Shown here: piece by piece, positions 21,039-32,291 of the stretch
Layout of the letters: every line of letters starts with the position of its first letter
How positions within the stretch are numbered: position 1 is the first letter of the stretch
Assembly: GCF_001412595.2 (NCBI RefSeq)
Contig: NZ_CP012640.2
Location: 3,162,001-3,226,000, forward strand
Direction: 5' to 3'
Source: Massilia sp. WG5
GTDB lineage: Bacteria > Pseudomonadota > Gammaproteobacteria > Burkholderiales > Burkholderiaceae_D
DNA: 64,000 nucleotides
Position numbers and translations under genes: made by a program
Notes under the pieces: model-generated
Told to the model about the DNA's origin: nothing
Seen by the model: only the letters and a program-made list of their open reading frames with translations
The model's database searches: none

Positions 21039-22561
21039 ACCGAACCCGCTCCATCGCATCCAAGACCCTCACCCTGACGGTGCTGGCCGCGGCACTCGCC
21101 GCCTGCACGACGGTCGGCCCCGACTACCACGTGCCGAAGGAGGCCGTGGTCAAGCGCGACGCCGCCAACGCCCCCTTCATGGGCGCGGCCGAGCATCCCT
21201 TCAAATCCGAACCGCTGCCGGCCGACTGGTGGCGCCTGTACCAGGATCCGGTGCTGGACAAGCTGGTGGCGAAAGCGTTCAGCGCCAACGCCGACCTGCG
21301 CGTGGCCGCCGCCAACCTCGAACGCACCCATGCCGTGCTGGAAGAAGTCGAAGAGAAGAAGCGCCCGGAAGTCGAGATGAGCGCCGCGCCGCTGTACGGC
21401 CGCATCGCCGGCGCCTCGATCGGCCTGCCCGAGCAGCTGCCGCGCACCGGCATCTATGACGGCGACATCAAGGTCGCCTACCAGCTCGACATGTTCGGCC
21501 GCATCCGCCGCGCCATCGAAGCCGCCGAAGCCGACCAGGAAGCCGCCCAGGCCGCCGCCGACCTGGCCCACGTGATGGTTGCCGCCGACACCACCCGCGC
21601 CTATGCCGAAGCCTGCTCGGCCGGCTACCAGCTGAAAGTCGCGCAGCAGTCGGTCGACCTGCAGCAGAAGTTCGCCAAGCTGACCGACGAGCGCGTGCAG
21701 CGCGGCCGCGGCATCGCCATCGACAACAGCCGCGCCCAGGCCCAGCTCGACCAGCTGCGCGCCAACCTGCCGCCGCTGGAGGCGCGCCGCCGCACCGCCC
21801 TGTACCGCCTGGCCGTGCTGACCGGCGAGGTGCCGAGCGCCTTCCCGGCCGAGGTCGCGCAGTGCACGACCCCGCCGCGCGTGACCAGCGCGGTCCCGGT
21901 GGGCGACGGCGCGGCCCTGCTGCGCCGCCGTCCGGACGTGCGCCAGGCCGAGCGCATGCTGGCCGGCGCCACCGCCCGCATCGGCGTCGCCACCGCCGAG
22001 CTGTACCCGAACATCACGCTGGGCGCTTCCTTCGGCGGCGTCGGTTTCATGAACGACTTCGGCGCGGCGAATACCTGGAAGTTCGCGCTCGGCCCGCTGA
22101 TCTCGTGGAACCTGCCGTCGACCAGCTCGGCGCGCGTGCACATCGCCCAGGCCAAGGCCGGTACCGAAGGCGCGCTCGCGAGATTCGACTCGGTGGTGCT
22201 GAATGCCCTGCGCGAAACGGAATCGGCGCTGACGGTGTACGCCCGTGAACTCGACCGCAACGCGATGCTGCGTTCGGCGCGCGACCAGAGCGCGCTGGCG
22301 GCCCGCCAGACCGACAAGCTGTACCAGTTCGGCCGCACCGACTTCCTGGCCTCGCTGGACGCCGAACGCACCCTGGCCAGCGCCGAGAACATGCTGGCGG
22401 CCTCGGATGCGCAGCTGGCGGCGGACCAGGTGCAGCTGTTCCTGGCATTAGGCGGCGGCTGGGAAAATACGCATGCCAAGCATGGCGAGCATGGTGAAGG
22501 CAAGGAAGGCAAGGGTGGGCATGAAGCCGTCGCGCAGCAGGAAGCTGGCGTTCACCATTAA
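21035..22561 (+). CDS. NodT family outer-membrane efflux lipoprotein
   Basis: 508 aa. The signal peptide ends in the lipobox ALAAC (Cys near residue 23), followed by TTVGPDYHVP, the signature start of RND/NodT outer-membrane factors. Two TolC-like repeats carry long helices (LRVAAANLERTHAVLEEVEE; later LRRRPDVRQAERMLAGATAR and ELYPNITLGASFGG). The C-terminus has a His/Glu/Gly/Lys-rich tail (from about residue 480) that is probably disordered. It provides the outer-membrane exit, so this operon encodes a complete three-part pump, unlike aaeXAB, which borrows TolC. Confidence 0.93.
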   Translation: MNRTRSIASKTLTLTVLAAALAACTTVGPDYHVPKEAVVKRDAANAPFMGAAEHPFKSEPLPADWWRLYQDPVLDKLVAKAFSANADLRVAAANLERTHAVLEEVEEKKRPEVEMSAAPLYGRIAGASIGLPEQLPRTGIYDGDIKVAYQLDMFGRIRRAIEAAEADQEAAQAAADLAHVMVAADTTRAYAEACSAGYQLKVAQQSVDLQQKFAKLTDERVQRGRGIAIDNSRAQAQLDQLRANLPPLEARRRTALYRLAVLTGEVPSAFPAEVAQCTTPPRVTSAVPVGDGAALLRRRPDVRQAERMLAGATARIGVATAELYPNITLGASFGGVGFMNDFGAANTWKFALGPLISWNLPSTSSARVHIAQAKAGTEGALARFDSVVLNALRETESALTVYARELDRNAMLRSARDQSALAARQTDKLYQFGRTDFLASLDAERTLASAENMLAASDAQLAADQVQLFLALGGGWENTHAKHGEHGEGKEGKGGHEAVAQQEAGVHH

Positions 22562-22569
22562 CACATGCA

Positions 22570-22670
22570 CGTCGTTCCCGCGAAGGCGGGAACCCAAGTT
22601 TGTGTGAGTGGCCACCGCAAACGCCGGTGGTCCGCCACGAACCTGGATCCCCGCCTGCGCGGGGACGACG
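22570..22670. repeat. Inverted pair of REP-like palindromes
   Basis: The left unit is GTTCCCGC-gaag-GCGGGAAC (22574-22593). The right unit (22642-22667) is the exact reverse complement of the 26-bp unit at 2347-2372. Between them GTGGC...GCCAC segments can also pair. The pair fills the gap between the convergent efflux operon and the molybdoenzyme operon, right up to the stop codon at 22671, and probably ends both transcripts. The layout is like the paired REP elements of enterobacteria. Confidence 0.75.
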
Positions 22671-24886
22671 TTACAAGACCTTGTCCAGCGTAATCGGCAA
22701 ATCCCTCACCCGCTTGCCGGTCGCGTGGTACACCGCATTCGCGATCGCCGCTCCCACGCCGGTGATGCCGATCTCGCCGATGCCCTTCGCCCCCAGCGGG
22801 TTCACGTGCGGGTCGTCCTCGTCGACGATCTGCACGTCGATGCCCTGGATATCGGCATTGGTCGGCAGGTGGTACTCGGCCAGGTTGCCGTTCACCGCGC
22901 GGCCATTGCGCCCGTCGATGAAGGTTTCCTCGAACAGCGCCAGGCTGATGCCCCAGACGACGCCGCCCATCAGCTGGCTGTAGCCCGTCTTCTCGTTCAT
23001 CAGCTTGCCGACCCCGTAGACGCCGACCACGCGCGGCACGCGGATCTCGCCCAGGTCTTCGTCCACCGTCACCTCGACGAACACGGCGCCGAAGGCATGC
23101 ATCGAGTACTTCTTCTTTTCGTCGCCGGGTTCGGCCTTGGCCGTGACCGCGACCGGCTCGCCGTGGCGCGCGACGATGGCGGCCATGGTCTCGCGGCGGG
23201 AAGGATCGTCCAGCAGGTACAGCTCGCCGTTCTCGAAGCCAATCCGGTCGGCCACGCTGCCGAACAGCGGCGAGCCCTGGTCGGCCAGCGCAATCCCGGC
23301 CAGTTTCAGGCGCAGCGCATGGCCGGCCGCCTGTACCGCGGGGCCGACGCTGGCCACCGTGGTCGAACCGCCCGAGACCGGCGCTTCCGGCATCTTTGAA
23401 TCGCCGAGCTCGAAGCGCACGCGTTCGACCGGCAGGCCGATGGCATCCGCCGCCACCTGGGTCATCACGGTGTAGGTGCCGGTGCCCAGGTCCTGGGTCG
23501 CCGAGCGGAACAGCGCGGTGCCGTCGGCCTGCAGCGTCGCCGAACATTCGCCCGGCGAACGGTTGGTCGGGTAGGTCGCGGTGGCCATGCCCCAGCCGAC
23601 CAGCTTGTTCCCCTGCTTCATCGAGCGCGGCTGCGGCTTGCGGTCCTTCCAGCCGAAGCGCTCGGCGCCGATCTCGTAGCACTGGCGCAGCGATTTGCTC
23701 GACCACGGCAGGTCCTTGCCCGGGTCCTTCTCGGTGTAGTTCTTCAGGCGCAGCATCAGCGGGTCCATGTCCAGCTGATACGCCAGTTCGTCCATCGCCG
23801 ATTCGAGCGCGAAGGTGCCGGTGGCTTCGCCCGGCGCACGCATGAAGGTCGGCGTGCCCAGGTTCATGCTGGCCAGCCGGTGCGTGGTCTGCTGGTTCGG
23901 GCTTTCGTACATCATGCGCGTGACGATGCCGCAGGGCTCGATCCAGTTTTCGATCACCGAGGTGTAGGCGATGGTGTCGTGGGCGGACGCCAGCAGGCGG
24001 CCGTCCTCGGTCGCACCCAGGCGGAAGCGCTGCTCGGTGTTGGGACGCTGGCCAACCGGGCCGAACATCTGGTTGCGGTCGACCGACAGCTTGACCGGCC
24101 GTTTCAACATCTTCGCCGCCATCGCGGTCAGGGGACCATGCGACCAGATCGATCCCTTCGAGCCGAAGCCGCCGCCGGTATAGGGGCAGATCGCCGTCAC
24201 GTTCTCCGGCGGGATGCCGAAGATGCTGGCGACGATACGCTGCACGCCCTTCATGTACTGGGTCGATTCGTGGATGGTCAGTTTGTCGCCGTCCCCGCCG
24301 TTGCTCCATTCGGCGATGGTCGCATGGGTCTCGAGCGGGTTGTGGTGCTCGATCGGCGTGGTATAGGTCTCGTCGAGGCGCACGCTGGCCGCCAGCAGGC
24401 CGTCCGCCAGGTCGCCGCGCTTCGTGTCCGTTTCCTCGGTCAGCACCTTCTCGGGCGGGTGCAGCTTCTGCTTGGCCTGCTCGAAGTCGAGCACGGCCTC
24501 CTTGCGCTCGTACTCGATATGCAGGCGGGCCGCGGCCTCACGCGCATGCTCGTAGGTGTCGGCAACGACCACCGCGATCGGCTGGTTGTTGTAATAGACG
24601 TCGTCCTCCTGCAGCAGCGTGAGCCGGCGGCCGATCGGCGGCTGCAGCTTGCCGTCCCTGGTTTCCTTCGGCAGGCGCATGGCGTTCTGCGGGGTCATCA
24701 CCAGCAGCAGGCCAGGCACCTCGCGTGCCGCGCTGTCGTCGATGCGGAGCACGCGGCCGCTGGGGATGGTGCTGGTGACCAGTACGGCATGGGCCAGGCC
24801 TTCGACGTGGTGCTCGGCCGTGTAATGGGCTGCGCCGCTGACCTTGGCCCAGGCGTCGGTACGGTTGATGGGTGCGCCGATGTTGT

Positions 24887-24890
<4 letters not shown>
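22671..24890 (-). CDS. Molybdopterin-binding subunit of aldehyde oxidoreductase (PaoC-like)
   Basis: 739 aa, the large subunit of a xanthine-oxidase-family enzyme. MNNIGAPINRTDAWAKVSGA opens the a/b hammerhead domain. PYTGGGFGSKG and MRAPGEATGTFALESAMDEL form the Mo-cofactor pocket. The C-terminal GAKGIGEIGITGVGAA carries the conserved catalytic Glu. Length and motifs match PaoC (YagR) of the E. coli aldehyde oxidase. It would oxidise aldehydes, passing electrons via the Fe-S and FAD subunits. Its ATG overlaps the stop of the FAD gene by 4 nt. The exact substrate is unknown. Confidence 0.92.
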
Positions 24891-25885
<995 letters not shown>

Positions 25886-25910
25886 GCAGGGTTCCTCGGT
25901 TTCTCGTTGC

Positions 25911-26492
25911 TCAGGCCTGGCGCAGCACGACGCTGTGGATCGCCTTGACGATGTTCGGATAGGCGCCGCAGCGGCACAGGTTGCCGCTCATGCGCTCGCG
26001 GATCTCGTCCTCGCTGAGGGTCGCCGGTTCCAGCTGCTCGCCCTCGGTGACGGCGCTGGCCTGGCGCTGCTTGACCTCGTCGAGCAGCGCCACCGCCGAG
26101 CACACCTGGCCCGGGGTGCAATAGCCGCACTGGAAGCCGTCGCAGTCCATGAAGGCCTGCTGCATCGGGTGCGGCTGCTGCTCGCTGCCCAGGCCTTCGA
26201 CCGTCGTGATCTCGCGGCCGTCGTGCATGACGGCCAGGGTCAGGCAGGAATTGATGCGCTGGCCGTCCACCAGCACGGTGCAGGCGCCGCACTGGCCACG
26301 GTCGCAGCCCTTCTTGGTGCCGGTCAGGTGCAGCACTTCGCGCAGGGCATCCAGCAGGGTGACGCGCGGCTCGATCGTGAGTTGGCGTTCGGCGCCGTTG
26401 ATCCGCAGCGTCAATGGCTGCGGCGGCGCATAAGGCGGAGGGGCCAGGTCATGCGCGCCCTGCTCCACCACTTTCCGTTCATCTTGTGGCAT
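25911..26492 (-). CDS. [2Fe-2S] subunit of aldehyde oxidoreductase (PaoA-like)
   Basis: 193 aa from ATG 26492 (MPQDERKVVEQ); an in-frame TTG at 26510 is less likely. The first plant-ferredoxin-type cluster is GTKKGCDRGQCGACTVLVDG with a further Cys in NSCLTL. The second all-helical cluster is FQCGYCTPGQVCSA and GNLCRCGAYPNI. It resembles PaoA (YagT) closely but has no Tat signal peptide: residues 1-26 are polar (EQGAHDLAPPPYAPPQP). The complex is therefore predicted to be cytoplasmic. It starts 30 nt after the rtcB stop. Confidence 0.92.
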   Translation of the reverse strand: MPQDERKVVEQGAHDLAPPPYAPPQPLTLRINGAERQLTIEPRVTLLDALREVLHLTGTKKGCDRGQCGACTVLVDGQRINSCLTLAVMHDGREITTVEGLGSEQQPHPMQQAFMDCDGFQCGYCTPGQVCSAVALLDEVKQRQASAVTEGEQLEPATLSEDEIRERMSGNLCRCGAYPNIVKAIHSVVLRQA

Positions 26493-26522
26493 GGTTTCGC
26501 TCGCTTTCAAAAAAATGCTTGT

Positions 26523-27767
26523 TCAACCCTTCACGCAGACCACCTGCTTGAGCGTGTGCACGACTTCCACCAGCTCGCTCTGGGCCTGCATGACGGCTTC
26601 GATATCCTTGTAGGCCATCGGGATCTCGTCGATCACGCCTTCGTCCTTGCGGCATTCGACGCCGACGGTGGCTTCGTATGCGTCCTGCACCGTGAAGCGG
26701 CGCTTGGCCTCGGTGCGGCTCATGGTGCGACCGGCGCCGTGGCTGCAGCTATGAAAACTCTCGGGATTGCCTTTGCCGCGCACGATGTAGCTGCGCGCGC
26801 CCATCGAGCCCGGGATGATGCCGAGCTCGCCCTCGCGCGCCGACACCGCGCCCTTGCGCGTGACCAGCACGTCCTTGCCGAAGTGGCGCTCCTGCTGCAC
26901 GTAGTTGTGGTGGCAGTTGACGGCTTCGACATGGGTCTCGAAGGGTTTCGGGATCACGCTGCGCACCGCGCGCACCAGGTTGTGCATCATGACTTCGCGG
27001 TTGATGCGTGCGAACTTCTGGGCCCAGCCGACCGCTTCCACGTAGTCCTCGTAGTGCCGGGTGCCTTCCTCGAGATAGGCCAGGTCCTGGTCGGGCAGGT
27101 TGATCATGTGCTTGCGCATGTCCTGCCTGGCCAGTTCGATGAAGTGGGTGCCGATCGCATTGCCGACCCCGCGCGAGCCGGAATGCAGCATCAGCCAGAC
27201 GAAGCCTTCCTCGTCGAGGCAGATCTCGACGAAGTGATTGCCGCTGCCGAGGGTGCCGAGGTGCTTGTAGTTGTTCGTGTTGCGCAGCTTCGGCCATTTG
27301 CGGCAGATCTGGTCGAATGCGTCCTTCAGCCTGGCCCAGCCGGCATCGACGGGCGGCGGCGGATTGTTCCAGGAACCGACGTCGCGTCCTTTACGGCTTC
27401 GGGTCTTGGGCGACATGCCGTGCGGGATCGCTTCCTCGATGGCGCTGCGCAGCCTGGCCAGATTGTCGGGCAGGTCCGCGGCGCGCAGCGTGGTCTTGGC
27501 GGCCATCATGCCGCAGCCGATGTCGACGCCGACCGCGGCCGGGATCACCGCGCCCAGGGTCGGGATCACGCTGCCGATGGTCGAGCCCTTGCCGACGTGG
27601 ACGTCGGGCATCACTGCGACGTGGCGGTAAATGAAGGGCATGCGCGCCAGCCTGGCCAGTTGCTCCTTCGCTTCCGCTTCGACCGGCACGCCCCTGGTCC
27701 ACATCTTGACCGGGTGCCCGCCGGGCGGATTCATCTGCTCGTAATCTCGGGGTTCCATCGCTTGCAT
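26523..27767 (-). CDS. rtcB: RNA-splicing ligase RtcB
   Basis: 414 aa. RtcB joins 2',3'-cyclic phosphate or 3'-phosphate to 5'-OH RNA ends using GTP and Mn2+. Metal and guanylate residues appear in order: MPDVHVGKGSTIGSV, GVDIGCGMMA (metal Cys), SGNHFVEIC, HSGSRGVGNAIG, NCHHNYV and SCSHGAGR (the His that takes GMP). The length equals E. coli RtcB. No rtcA, rtcR or sigma-54 promoter was seen upstream. Met at 27767 or 27758 may start the protein. It heads the leftward run into the aldehyde oxidoreductase genes. Confidence 0.95.
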   Translation of the reverse strand: MQAMEPRDYEQMNPPGGHPVKMWTRGVPVEAEAKEQLARLARMPFIYRHVAVMPDVHVGKGSTIGSVIPTLGAVIPAAVGVDIGCGMMAAKTTLRAADLPDNLARLRSAIEEAIPHGMSPKTRSRKGRDVGSWNNPPPPVDAGWARLKDAFDQICRKWPKLRNTNNYKHLGTLGSGNHFVEICLDEEGFVWLMLHSGSRGVGNAIGTHFIELARQDMRKHMINLPDQDLAYLEEGTRHYEDYVEAVGWAQKFARINREVMMHNLVRAVRSVIPKPFETHVEAVNCHHNYVQQERHFGKDVLVTRKGAVSAREGELGIIPGSMGARSYIVRGKGNPESFHSCSHGAGRTMSRTEAKRRFTVQDAYEATVGVECRKDEGVIDEIPMAYKDIEAVMQAQSELVEVVHTLKQVVCVKG

Positions 27768-27878
27768 GATGGCCGAAATCGAAAAATCGGGGAGCGCGAG
27801 AGATGCTATTCCGCTAAGAAATAAGAAATGCGGCGGGCAGCGTTGCGGCCCTGCTTTGAAGAGTTTTATACTCTGGAA

Positions 27879-28301
27879 ATGACTCTACGCTCCCTTGTGC
27901 TCCTGACCCCACTGCTGCTGGCCGGCTGCGTCAACGAAACGGCCAGCTACGCCATCGACGGCAGCGACCACGCCCTGACCGTGATCGTTTCGCAGGATTA
28001 TTTCTGGAGCAAACAGGCCGGGCTGCGCCTGATCGCGTCGCGGCTGCCGGATTGCCAGCGCCAGTTCGACCTCGGCAAGACGCCGCTGGCCAAGCTCAAC
28101 GTCGAGCTGTTCTCGACCGGCGAGGAAAGCTTCCTGCTGCGCGCCGGCGACGAGATGTGGCAGGTCGATGCCCAGAGCTGCACCCAGTTGCCGCCACCTT
28201 CCGACAATGTGCAGGCCCAGCCGATCGGCGTGTTCCACTTCGATAGTGCGAAGAAGCTGGTGTTCGAGCGTGCGGAAGGTGCTGTCGCTTCTTCGCAATA
28301 A
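27879..28301 (+). CDS. Small lipoprotein of unknown function
   Basis: 140 aa. MTLRSLVLLTPLLLAGCVNE has a clear lipobox LAGC with Cys at residue 17, so it is lipidated in the envelope. The mature part (SYAIDGSDHALTVIVSQDYF, then RLPDCQRQFDLGKTPLAKLN and FLLRAGDEMWQVDAQSC) is beta-rich with two Cys that could pair. It resembles short uncharacterised Burkholderiales lipoproteins. The start at 27879 is preferred over an upstream ATG at 27828 because the lipoprotein signal begins there. It is divergent from rtcB. Confidence 0.82.
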   Translation: MTLRSLVLLTPLLLAGCVNETASYAIDGSDHALTVIVSQDYFWSKQAGLRLIASRLPDCQRQFDLGKTPLAKLNVELFSTGEESFLLRAGDEMWQVDAQSCTQLPPPSDNVQAQPIGVFHFDSAKKLVFERAEGAVASSQ

Positions 28302-28328
28302 GCTGGCCGCTTGTCCAGGCCGTGCCGC

Positions 28329-28937
28329 TCACGGCCGCAGCCAGCCGCGCGCGATCGGACGCGCCAGCAGGTGCCGGTACAGCGTGCCCAGCGCCGCCGT
28401 CAGCGACGCGCACAGCGCATCCACCAGGCGCGTGTGGAACAGCAGGGTCACGCCCAGCGCCACGGCCAGTGCGCCCAGCATGTCCATCGGCCAGTGCACG
28501 CCAAGGAAGACGCGCGCCCACGCCACCACGAAGGCCAGCGGCAGCAGCGAGCGGCCGAAGCGCTTCGCCGCCGGCACGCTGCTGGCGGCCAGCACCAGCG
28601 CCACGGTGAACATGATGGTCCCGTGGTCGCTCGGAAAGGAGCTGTCCGGCGCATGGTGCATGAAGCTGTGGCCGGCGCCGGCGGCGAAGGGACGCGCGTG
28701 GTACCACAGCAGGCCGATCACGGCATTGATGCCCAGCGCGCAGCCGGTCGCCGCCAGCGCCTTCACGGCCGCCTCGCGCTGTGCGCCGACGCCGCTCATC
28801 CACAGGCCGAGCAGGCCGATCGGCACCAGCAGGATCAGCCATTCGGCGCAGAACAGGGCCAGCTCCAGGCGCCAGCCATGCAGGCCGACGTTGGCGTTGA
28901 CCATGGAAAACCACAGCAAATTGATGTTCTCGAGCAT
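28329..28937 (-). CDS. PAP2 family membrane phosphatase (BcrC-like)
   Basis: 202 aa with about five to six helices. PAP2 motifs are present: WYHARPFAAG (Arg-Pro element), PSDHGTIMF (phosphatase His) and ARVFLGVHWPMDMLGAL (catalytic His and Asp). Size and motif spacing resemble BcrC-type undecaprenyl-diphosphate phosphatases, which recycle the lipid carrier for wall and glycan synthesis and confer bacitracin tolerance; other lipid phosphates are possible. It stands alone, convergent with the lipoprotein gene. Confidence 0.88.
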   Translation of the reverse strand: MLENINLLWFSMVNANVGLHGWRLELALFCAEWLILLVPIGLLGLWMSGVGAQREAAVKALAATGCALGINAVIGLLWYHARPFAAGAGHSFMHHAPDSSFPSDHGTIMFTVALVLAASSVPAAKRFGRSLLPLAFVVAWARVFLGVHWPMDMLGALAVALGVTLLFHTRLVDALCASLTAALGTLYRHLLARPIARGWLRP

Positions 28938-29028
28938 GATAATTGATGAGCGTATGACAAAGCTCGACTTTATCAGCTCAGCAGTGGGAACTTAAACACG
29001 CGTGCGCAAACTTAAGGCACGCCTAAAT

Positions 29029-30027
<999 letters not shown>

Positions 30028-30156
30028 GATTTCCCCCCGTGGCCTTAAAAACCTGCTGCGCGTTGCATTTTTGTCCTGCGATGCTCGCTGTACTGTCGTA
30101 CAGCTGCGCTTCTCGGGCAAAACTGCTGCCGCTCGCGACGGTTTTTTGCGGCCACT

Positions 30157-30480
30157 TTAACGTTGTCCGGTCAGCTGGCGCAGCCGCGCGATCTCGGTGC
30201 TGCGCCCCAGGCGTTCAAGGGCGCTTTCGAGCAGGGTGCGGTCGCCATCGCGCAGCATAGTCCATTGCGTGAAATACTCGTGCACGGTTCGCCAGGGCGG
30301 GAACTCGGGCGGCATGCTGCGCCAGGCGCTGCCGGTATGCAGGAAATACAGGACGGCGCAGAAGACATCGTACAGGTCGTGCTTGCGCGGCCGGGTCTTG
30401 CGACGGGCCGCTTCCAGCATCTCACGGACGGAGTCGAACTGCTCGCGCGTTACATCGCTAGGAAAGGTTGGCCTGTTCAT
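30157..30480 (-). CDS. Solo IS5-type transposase N-terminal domain (DUF4096)
   Basis: 107 aa from MNRPTFPSDVTREQFDSVRE. The core HDLYDVFCAVLYFLHTGSAW, then RSMPPEFPPWRTVHEYFTQW, is the helix-turn-helix DUF4096 domain found at the N-terminus of IS5-family transposases. No DDE catalytic domain follows in any frame down to the neighbouring gene at 30027, and no terminal inverted repeats were seen. It is either an IS remnant or a stand-alone DNA-binding protein. The reading frame is intact with a proper stop, which hints at retention. Confidence 0.75.
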   Translation of the reverse strand: MNRPTFPSDVTREQFDSVREMLEAARRKTRPRKHDLYDVFCAVLYFLHTGSAWRSMPPEFPPWRTVHEYFTQWTMLRDGDRTLLESALERLGRSTEIARLRQLTGQR

Positions 30481-30696
30481 GTCGTTCGCCTCAAATGACA
30501 ATTGGAGACGCGTGATCCGGAACGGTTCCCGACCAGGACATGATGACTTGGTAATTCCGACCATGTGGCCGGACGGTGAATCTCCGTAAATACAGTGTAG
30601 CAGCGGATTCCGAACAATGCTGCGTTTTTTTACAACACAACGGAAGGATATTGGGCGACGCGCGGCCGCCCGGAAGGACTCGCGTTTGTCAGGCGA

Positions 30697-31263
30697 TCAG
30701 TCGCGGGCCAGCGACAGGAACTCGGTGCGCAGCGCCAGGTTCGGCTGCAGTTCGCCCAGCATGGCCGAGGTGATGGTTTCTTCGCCGGGAGTACGGATGC
30801 CGCGGCTTTCCATGCACATGTGGCGGCACTTGATGACCACGCCGACAGCCTTCGGTTCCAGCACTTCCATCAGCGTATTCGCGATCTGGACCGTCAGGCG
30901 CTCCTGCACCTGCAGGCGCTTGGAGAACACGTCGACCAGGCGGGTCAGCTTCGACAGGCCGACGATTTTGCCGTTCGGCAGATAACCGACGGTGGCCTTG
31001 CCGAAGAACGGGGCCAGATGGTGCTCGCAGTGGCTGTAGACCGGGATGCCGCGCACCACGATCAGCTCGTTGTATTGCTCAGCGCCATCCTCGAAGGCCT
31101 TGAGGATCTCGACCGGGTCCTGCTCGTAGCCGGAAGTCCAGTGCTTCCAGGCCTTGGCGACGCGCGCCGGGGTCTCGTGCAGGCCGGGACGGTTGGGATC
31201 TTCGCCGAGGCTGGCAAGCAGGCGGCGCCAGTCGTTTTCGGTGAAGACTTCTTTGTCAGACAT
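30697..31263 (-). CDS. folE: GTP cyclohydrolase I
   Basis: 188 aa, type IA FolE, which converts GTP to dihydroneopterin triphosphate, the first step of folate synthesis. The Zn ligands are in YSHCEHHLAPFFG and CRHMCMESRG. The catalytic core GLSKLTRLVDVFSKRLQVQE and the C-terminal TSAMLGELQ are canonical. It is monocistronic here, followed by 216 bp without a recognisable gene before the solo transposase-domain gene. Confidence 0.97.
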   Translation of the reverse strand: MSDKEVFTENDWRRLLASLGEDPNRPGLHETPARVAKAWKHWTSGYEQDPVEILKAFEDGAEQYNELIVVRGIPVYSHCEHHLAPFFGKATVGYLPNGKIVGLSKLTRLVDVFSKRLQVQERLTVQIANTLMEVLEPKAVGVVIKCRHMCMESRGIRTPGEETITSAMLGELQPNLALRTEFLSLARD

Positions 31264-31412
31264 GGTTAACCCTAAAATTGAAGACTGCCGAGAGTATATA
31301 GAAAATGCAGTCGATCCACAGGTTGCAGACTATTTCTTTGAGCAAAATAGAGGCAGCTGCGGCATGGATGCGCTAGCGTGGTCGACGTCCTTTTCACGCT
31401 AGGAGAACAGCC

Positions 31413-32291
31413 ATGCTCGGCAGCACTGTCCTGGAAGTCGCCCTCGGCCTGAGCTTCTGCTACGGCACCGTGGCCCTGATCGTCACCACGCTGCAGGAGG
31501 CGCTGGCGTCGATGTTCCGCCTGCGCGCCAACACCCTGCTGGCCGGCATAAAAAGCATGCTCAACGACCCGCAGTTCGACGGCCTGGCGCGCGCCGTGTA
31601 TGCCCACCCGCTGGTCAATCCGCACACGGACGGCAGCGCCACGGACGAGCGCGCGCTGCGCGCCAAGCCATCCTACATCGAACCGGCGCATTTTGCGATT
31701 GCGCTGGTGGACAGCCTGTGGAAGGCGCCGGGCGACTTCCTCCAGCTGCGCAGCGCCATCGACGCGATCGCCGATCCGCAGCTGCGGGCCGCGATGCTGA
31801 GCATGATCAGCCGCGCGCGCGACCTGCAGCAGTTCCAGGACATGCTGGCTGGCTGGTTCGACAATGCGATGGCGCGCATGTCCGGCGCCTATAAACGCAG
31901 CCAGCTGCTGATCTCGCTGCTGCTGGCGCTGCTGCTGGCGATCCTGTTCAATATCGACAGCATCCACCTGTTCCGCACCCTGTGGCAGCAGCCGGCCCTG
32001 GCCGCCCACATCAAGGACGTGCCGGGCGCGCTCGACCCGGCCGTGATCGACGCCCTGATGGCGCTGCCGATCGGCTGGACCCGATTCCCGCCGGTGCTGA
32101 ACGCCGACTTCGCGCTGCAGGCCGCTGGCTGGATGATCACCGCCGTCACGACGCTGTTCGGCGCCCCGTTCTGGTTCGACCTGATGCAGCGCGTGGTGCG
32201 CATGCGCGCGACCGGCGCCAAGCCCGAGGAAGTGCCGCTGGCGGTGCGGATCGAGGGAAAGGTGGCGGCGACGCCGGTGCCGCTGCCTTAA
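31413..32291 (+). CDS. Uncharacterised membrane protein with WFDxAMxRxSGxYKR motif
   Basis: 292 aa. An N-terminal hydrophobic helix (VLEVALGLSFCYGTVALIVT) is followed by LQEALASMFRLRANTLLAGI and a soluble helical domain. The segment GWFDNAMARMSGAYKRSQ then leads into a second hydrophobic stretch (LLISLLLALLLAILFNIDSI), with a third near 235-260 (AAGWMITAVTTLFGAPFWF). I recall a widespread family with this WFD-AM-R-SG-YKR layout and no known role. TAGGAGAA precedes the start. The 3' end overlaps convergent nudC by 4 nt. Confidence 0.75.
   Translation: MLGSTVLEVALGLSFCYGTVALIVTTLQEALASMFRLRANTLLAGIKSMLNDPQFDGLARAVYAHPLVNPHTDGSATDERALRAKPSYIEPAHFAIALVDSLWKAPGDFLQLRSAIDAIADPQLRAAMLSMISRARDLQQFQDMLAGWFDNAMARMSGAYKRSQLLISLLLALLLAILFNIDSIHLFRTLWQQPALAAHIKDVPGALDPAVIDALMALPIGWTRFPPVLNADFALQAAGWMITAVTTLFGAPFWFDLMQRVVRMRATGAKPEEVPLAVRIEGKVAATPVPLP

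Noticed and set aside
31262..31402. 46-codon plus-strand frame beginning over the folE start codon
   Set aside because: It overlaps the folE start, has no ribosome-binding site and no recognisable pattern; treated as chance.
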